Assembly: GCA_947460245.1 (NCBI GenBank)
Contig: CANHGL010000004.1
Coordinates: forward strand, 40,102 to 104,101
Length of the DNA: 64,000 nt
From: Sphingobacteriales bacterium
GTDB taxonomy: Bacteria > Bacteroidota > Bacteroidia > Chitinophagales > JADIYW01
Direction: 5' to 3'
Positions 58,520-64,000 of the stretch are shown here, in pieces. A program made the position numbers and the translations under genes. The notes beneath the pieces are model-generated. The model did not search any database. It saw only the letters and a program-made list of their open reading frames with translations, and was not told the DNA's origin. Within the stretch, counting starts at the first letter, position 1. Each line of letters begins with the position of its first letter.

Positions 58520-61300
58520 ATGGAGTATAATTTTTCAGAGATAGAGTCCATTGCTAGAAATAAATGGACTAAATCTCAGGTGTATAAAGTGGACACGGAA
58601 TCCAATAAACCAAAATATTATGTGTTAGATATGTTTCCCTATCCAAGTGGTGCGGGATTGCATGTAGGTCATCCATTGGGTTATATCTTTTCGGATATTT
58701 ATGCCAGATATAAGCGTATGCAGGGATTTAATGTTTTACATCCCATGGGTTTTGATGCCTTTGGTTTGCCTGCGGAACAATATGCCATCCAGACTGGTCA
58801 GCATCCTGCGGTTACTACCGCGCAAAATATTAGTACGTATAAGAAGCAATTTGAAAAAATTGGATTTTGTTTTGATTGGAGCAGAGAGGTGTCTACTTGC
58901 GATCCGGCGTACTATAAATGGACACAATGGATCTTTCTCCAGTTATTTAATTCCTGGTATGATAAGCCGAAAGAAAAGGCAATTAATATTAGTGAATTGA
59001 TAACTCTCTTTTCTCAAGAGGGTAATCATTCTACTAATGCTGCATGTGATGATAAAACGTTGTTATTTTCAGCATCTGAGTGGAATGCATATAGTCCATT
59101 GGAGCAACAGGAAGTCTTAATGGATTATCGTTTGGCTTATCGTAAGGAATCCTTTGTAAACTGGTGTCCTGCACTGGGTACAGTTCTTGCCAATGATGAG
59201 ATTATTAATGGCGTTTCTGAGCGTGGTGGATATCCCGTCGAAAAGAAAAAGATGTCTCAATGGTTTCTGCGTATTACAGCTTATGCAGAGCGTTTACTAA
59301 AGGGGTTGGAATCGTTAGAGTGGACTGAAAGCATGAAAGAGATGCAGCGTAACTGGATTGGAAAATCTACCGGCGCTATGGTTTCATTTTCCTTAAAAAA
59401 TCATGAAGATAAGATAGAGGTTTTTACTACACGTGTCGATACCATCTTTGGTGTCTCTTTTTTGGTTATCGCTCCGGAACATGAGCTCGTTTCAAAAATA
59501 ACAACCAATGAAAATAGGTCGGATATAGAAAATTATATTAAAGCTTGTGCATCAAAATCTGATATAGAACGACAATCAGAAAAACGCGTTTCGGGTCAGT
59601 TTACAGGAGCCTACGTAATTCACCCTTTTACGCAAAAGGAGCTCCCTGTGTATATAGCGGATTACGTTTTATCCGGCTATGGAACGGGAGCTGTAATGGC
59701 CGTTCCAAGCGGAGACCAGCGAGATTATCTATTTTCTAAGAAGTATAATTTACCGGTATTACCAATTTCGGATGCACAACAGAATCTGGATAAGGAAGCG
59801 GATTCGACAAAAGAAGGAAAGTATATCAATTCTGATTTTATAAATGGTTTAGGCTATAGGGAGGCAACACAGCTGGTAATCCAAAAGTTGGAAGCAACGG
59901 GGATAGGCCATGGAAAGGTGAATTTCAGAATGCGTGATGCGGGCTACAGTCGCCAGCGATACTGGGGTGAACCTTTTCCAATCTATTATGACAGTAACGG
60001 GATTATACATACTATTCCTGAAGAGGATTTACCTGTAACCTTGCCAGTCGTTGATTCCTACAAACCTACCGGAACCGGTGAAAGTCCCATTGCGAATGCT
60101 TCGGAATGGGTAGAGCGAATGGGTTCTGGAACACGCATGGAAACAGATACTATGCCGGGCTATGCAGGAAGTAGCTGGTATTTTCTCAGATATATGGATC
60201 CAAATAATAAGGATACGTTAGTAGGATCCTCTGCCCAGCAATATTGGCAAAATGTAGATTTATATGTTGGTGGTTCAGAGCATGCTGTGGGGCATTTGTT
60301 ATATTCAAGATTTTGGCATAAATTTTTAAAAGATATAGATGTATTGTCAACGGAGGAGCCTTTTAAGAAAATGGTTAATCAGGGAATGATACAGGGACGT
60401 TCGCTGCTGACAAAAGATAATCAGATTAAGGGACTAAGCGGTGGATTGCATATACCATTATCATTTACTTCAATAGGAGATAAAATTTATAAGGATAATT
60501 TTTGCAGGCTGCAAAAAGAAGATAATCGTTTTGAAAATCTTAATGCTGATATCGATGTAATTTGGGAGCTTGATAAAGATGGTAAAGCGTTTTTATCATT
60601 AAGTCCTCAGGTTGAAAAGATGTCAAAAAGATACCTGAATGTCGTAAACCCTGATGATGTTGTTGAACAGTATGGGGCGGATACTTTTAGAATGTATGAA
60701 ATGTTTCTTGGTCCAATAGATACTGCAAAACCATGGGATACGAATGGTATTTCAGGTGTTGCTAATTTCCTGAGAAAGTTTTGGAGACTTTTTTACGATG
60801 AGTCTGGGAATCCTAAATTTTCAGAGGTGTCAGCATCTGACGAGGAGCTAAAAATTCTACATAAAACTATTAAAAAGATTTCGGAAGATTTAGAACGTTT
60901 TGGACTAAATACTTGCGTGTCCAATTTTATGATAGGCGTAAATGAGCTCTCCAAACTGGCTTCAGTCTCCAAAGCAACGCTCACCGATTTGATCAAATTA
61001 ATAGCGCCTTTTGCACCACATACTGCAGAGGTCTTATGGTCTAATCTTGGAAATGAATCTTCTGTGGTAGATGCATCCTTCCCAAAATTTGATACTAAAT
61101 ATCTTATTGAATCTTCCTTTAATTATCCTATTCAGGTAAATGGTAAACACCGCGGTAATATAGAAATAGCCCTGGATATGGATGAATCAGAGGTTAGAAA
61201 GCTGGTTCTTGAGGATGACAGGATAGCGAAGTTTACAGAAGGGAAGGAGCCCAGGAAATTTATTGTAGTTAAGGGAAGAATCATCAATGTTGTGATTTAA
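58520..61300 (+). CDS. leuS: leucyl-tRNA synthetase
   Basis: DMFPYPSGAGLHVGHPLGY; MSKRYLNVVNPDDVVEQYGADTFR; editing domain. Confidence 0.98.
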   Translation: MEYNFSEIESIARNKWTKSQVYKVDTESNKPKYYVLDMFPYPSGAGLHVGHPLGYIFSDIYARYKRMQGFNVLHPMGFDAFGLPAEQYAIQTGQHPAVTTAQNISTYKKQFEKIGFCFDWSREVSTCDPAYYKWTQWIFLQLFNSWYDKPKEKAINISELITLFSQEGNHSTNAACDDKTLLFSASEWNAYSPLEQQEVLMDYRLAYRKESFVNWCPALGTVLANDEIINGVSERGGYPVEKKKMSQWFLRITAYAERLLKGLESLEWTESMKEMQRNWIGKSTGAMVSFSLKNHEDKIEVFTTRVDTIFGVSFLVIAPEHELVSKITTNENRSDIENYIKACASKSDIERQSEKRVSGQFTGAYVIHPFTQKELPVYIADYVLSGYGTGAVMAVPSGDQRDYLFSKKYNLPVLPISDAQQNLDKEADSTKEGKYINSDFINGLGYREATQLVIQKLEATGIGHGKVNFRMRDAGYSRQRYWGEPFPIYYDSNGIIHTIPEEDLPVTLPVVDSYKPTGTGESPIANASEWVERMGSGTRMETDTMPGYAGSSWYFLRYMDPNNKDTLVGSSAQQYWQNVDLYVGGSEHAVGHLLYSRFWHKFLKDIDVLSTEEPFKKMVNQGMIQGRSLLTKDNQIKGLSGGLHIPLSFTSIGDKIYKDNFCRLQKEDNRFENLNADIDVIWELDKDGKAFLSLSPQVEKMSKRYLNVVNPDDVVEQYGADTFRMYEMFLGPIDTAKPWDTNGISGVANFLRKFWRLFYDESGNPKFSEVSASDEELKILHKTIKKISEDLERFGLNTCVSNFMIGVNELSKLASVSKATLTDLIKLIAPFAPHTAEVLWSNLGNESSVVDASFPKFDTKYLIESSFNYPIQVNGKHRGNIEIALDMDESEVRKLVLEDDRIAKFTEGKEPRKFIVVKGRIINVVI

Positions 61301-61451
61301 TCCGTTTTTCTTCATTGCAGCAATATGTTTTAATGACTTTATATTAGTTAAAGTATTAATATTTAGCTGCTTAACTATTTTTATCAACACTGCTAATTAG
61401 TTTTGGTTATTTTTAATTTATTACTATTTTTATAGCACTAAATTCAAAAAA

Positions 61452-64000
61452 ATGTTCAAAAGAATTACACTATTCTCTTTGTTAGTGCTATTTGCGCTTA
61501 GTATGTTTTCAAGAAACTACAAGCAGGATGCTTTAACATACCTCAGACAAAACAAAACACAACTCAAGCTATCAGATCAGGATATTGCTGATTTAGTAGT
61601 ATTGGAAGACGTTCAGGATGACTACACACTTATTAATCGTGTGTGGTTACAACAAACTGCGTTCGGTTTACCGCTTAAAAGTGGTATGATTTCTGTTCAT
61701 TTTAAAGATGGAAAAGTAGTCAACAGTACTAACAGTGGTGTTTATGACTTGCAAAAGCAGATTGCTTCTGTTATGCCTTCTATTTCTGCAAAAAATGCGG
61801 TAGTTCGTGCTGCTTCATTTGTTGGTGTAGACAAGTTAGGGGCTATTGAATTACAGGAGAAGGTAGATAAAAAACAAAATTTATACATCTTTAAACCAAT
61901 CAGTGGTTTATCTAATATCGAAGTACATGCACAGTTGTTGCTAACCAGAGATAAGCAAGATAAAGTGCAGTTAAATTGGGAAGTTCAGTTTCACTCTTTA
62001 GACGAGTATAATTTTTGGAATATTGATGTAAATGCTAAGGATGGTAGCTTAATTAAAAAGTTTGATCAAGTTATACATTGTAGTTTTGGAAATGGTAAGT
62101 TTTTGGAATCGCAGGGAACAGGAAGTGCACAAGCTCTAGTTGCTAATAATACGCCTCAGAATTCTACTAACCTTTCTTCTAGTCCAATGGCGGCATCTTA
62201 CAGGGTATATCCTTACAATGTGGAGTCTCCGGCTTATGGGGTTCGTCAGTTAGTTACAGGTGTGGAAGATGCTACTGCTTCTCCTTATGGATGGCATGAT
62301 ACAAATGGTGCTGCTGGCGCAGAATACACCTATACCAGAGGTAATAACGTATATGCATATGCTGATAAAAATGGAGATAATGCAGTAGATGCAGGTTCAG
62401 CTCCAGATGGAACAGCTTCACTTACTTTCGATTTTGCTTTAAACTTTGCTACTAAATTGGATTCTTTAACTAATTCAAAGGCTGTAGTTACTCAGTTATT
62501 TTATATGAATAATATCATGCATGATATTTTCTTTAAAAATGGTTTTACGGAAACTAATAGAAATTTCCAAACTAAGCATTATGGTGCTTCTACTACTGGA
62601 GCAGGTGACCCTGTCAATGCAGAGGCACATGATGGAGTTCTGTTAGCTACACCAACTAAGAATAATGCCAATTTTGCTACAGGTACAGATGGAAGTAACA
62701 CAACATTCAATAAATCCAGAATGCAGATGTTTATGTGGGATGGTATTCCTCCTTCCACACTAACTTACAATACTCCGGCAGGTATTGCAGGGGATATTTT
62801 ACATGGATCTGCTAATGGATGGGGCCCTTGTTCTTATAACGTTACAGGTGCAGTTGCAAATGCATTAGGGGCTGGTACGCCTTCTTCCTATGTTTGCGGA
62901 GCTGTATCTAACTCAGCTGCTATTACAGGTAAGATTGCACTTATTGATAGAGGTACATGTAACTTCTCTGAAAAGGTTTATTTCGCGCAGCAAGCAGGCG
63001 CTATTGGTGTAATTATTATCAACAGACAATCAGCAGGTGACTCTCTTATCGGAATGGCTAGTGGTACAAATGCCGGTGCGGTAACGATACCTGCTATGTT
63101 TGTTACCTATGCAGATGGTCAGAAGCTTAGAGATAATATTGGTACTGCTAATGTTACCATGTTCCGTCAGTCGTCTTCTAATTGTTTAGATTTGGATGGT
63201 TCATTGGACAATGGTATCGTTTCTCACGAATATGGTCATGGTATCTCTACACGTTTAACAGGTTTCAGCACAGGAACAGGTGGTACTTCTGCTTGTCTAT
63301 CTAATGCTGAACAAGGTGGCGAAGGCTGGAGTGACTTCTTTGCTTTGGCTTTGTCTAAAAAAGCAGGAGATACTAAAAATACTTTAAGAGGTATAGGTAA
63401 CTATGCGATAAGTTCAGACTCAACCGGTCCTGGTATTCGTCGTTATCCTTATTCTTATGATATGACGATTAATCCATTAACTTATAGTGATGTAGCTGCA
63501 AGTGGTGGAGAGGTTCATGATATTGGTGAGGTTTGGTGTGCAGCTATCTGGGATATGTATTGGAACTTAGTAGATAAATATGGATATAGTAATGATTTAT
63601 ACAATGGTACATTGGGTAATAACAGGGCTATGAAGCTAGTTATTGAAGGTTTAAAGCAACAAGCTTGTAGCCCAGGTTTCTTAGATTCCAGAAATGCTAT
63701 CTTAAAAGCTGACTCTATATTGTATGGATATGCAGACAGATGTGAAATCTGGAATGCATTTGCAAGAAGAGGTATGGGCTTTTCTGCACGTCAGGGATTA
63801 TCAACTAATACGGATGACCAAACTGAAGCATTTGATATTCCGGCAATCTGTAACCTTACTCCATCGGCTACGGCTAATTTCACGTCGAGTGACAGTACGG
63901 TATGTGTAGGAGGCAGTTTAACGTATACGAATACATCTACTGCCACTGCAGGCTCACCGGATTCAGTACGCTGGACGATAGGTGGTGGAACGCCATCTAC
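61452..64000 (+). CDS. M36 (fungalysin-like) metalloprotease with PA domain and start of a PKD-like domain; 3' truncated by window, absent from ORF track
   Basis: ATG at 61452 opens a stop-free frame to the window end: MFKRITLFSLLVLFALSMFSRNYKQDALTYLRQNK...; zinc motif IVSHEYGHGIS, GEVWCAAIWDMYW; PA-domain-like GKIALIDRGTCNFSEKVYFAQQAGAIGVIIIN. Confidence 0.92.
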   Translation, partial: MFKRITLFSLLVLFALSMFSRNYKQDALTYLRQNKTQLKLSDQDIADLVVLEDVQDDYTLINRVWLQQTAFGLPLKSGMISVHFKDGKVVNSTNSGVYDLQKQIASVMPSISAKNAVVRAASFVGVDKLGAIELQEKVDKKQNLYIFKPISGLSNIEVHAQLLLTRDKQDKVQLNWEVQFHSLDEYNFWNIDVNAKDGSLIKKFDQVIHCSFGNGKFLESQGTGSAQALVANNTPQNSTNLSSSPMAASYRVYPYNVESPAYGVRQLVTGVEDATASPYGWHDTNGAAGAEYTYTRGNNVYAYADKNGDNAVDAGSAPDGTASLTFDFALNFATKLDSLTNSKAVVTQLFYMNNIMHDIFFKNGFTETNRNFQTKHYGASTTGAGDPVNAEAHDGVLLATPTKNNANFATGTDGSNTTFNKSRMQMFMWDGIPPSTLTYNTPAGIAGDILHGSANGWGPCSYNVTGAVANALGAGTPSSYVCGAVSNSAAITGKIALIDRGTCNFSEKVYFAQQAGAIGVIIINRQSAGDSLIGMASGTNAGAVTIPAMFVTYADGQKLRDNIGTANVTMFRQSSSNCLDLDGSLDNGIVSHEYGHGISTRLTGFSTGTGGTSACLSNAEQGGEGWSDFFALALSKKAGDTKNTLRGIGNYAISSDSTGPGIRRYPYSYDMTINPLTYSDVAASGGEVHDIGEVWCAAIWDMYWNLVDKYGYSNDLYNGTLGNNRAMKLVIEGLKQQACSPGFLDSRNAILKADSILYGYADRCEIWNAFARRGMGFSARQGLSTNTDDQTEAFDIPAICNLTPSATANFTSSDSTVCVGGSLTYTNTSTATAGSPDSVRWTIGGGTPS

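Noticed and set aside
63724-63909. 61-aa plus-strand ORF near window end
   Set aside because: Alternative frame inside the M36 protease open frame

Overview
This 64 kb window reads as low-GC Bacteroidetes chromosome. The evidence is T9SS C-terminal sorting domains, TAnnTTTG-type -7 promoter boxes, the futalosine menaquinone genes mqnD/mqnB, bshC, an HU-CCDC81/SPOR protein and DUF4295 beside rpmB-rpmG. Most of it is housekeeping: pyrG, topA, purB, rplU-rpmA, a dispersed ilvE/ilvD/ilvB/ilvM-like/ilvC cluster, pfkA, rpmB-rpmG-ftsY-rimO, ppsA, ribF-truB-uppP-ftsX, leuS. A T9SS protein tail opens the window and a truncated M36 (fungalysin-like) metalloprotease closes it. There are no rRNA genes, CRISPR arrays or complete transposons. 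Two places stand out. (1) At 8437-8870, downstream of the threonine aldolase gene, a near-identical tandem duplication carries, in each copy, a -7 box, a ~100-nt non-coding stretch and an intrinsic terminator. This looks like a pair of tandem small-RNA genes. (2) At 27125-28013, a tRNA-Val(GAC)-like gene with an unusual C at position 33 sits beside a lone ORF6N-domain gene. That gene contains a perfect 16-bp-arm palindrome in its coding sequence, has an operator-like palindrome upstream, is bracketed by an imperfect ~25-bp direct repeat, and is followed by a degenerate TPP-riboswitch-like core. All product calls come from reading the translations by eye; no database search was run.
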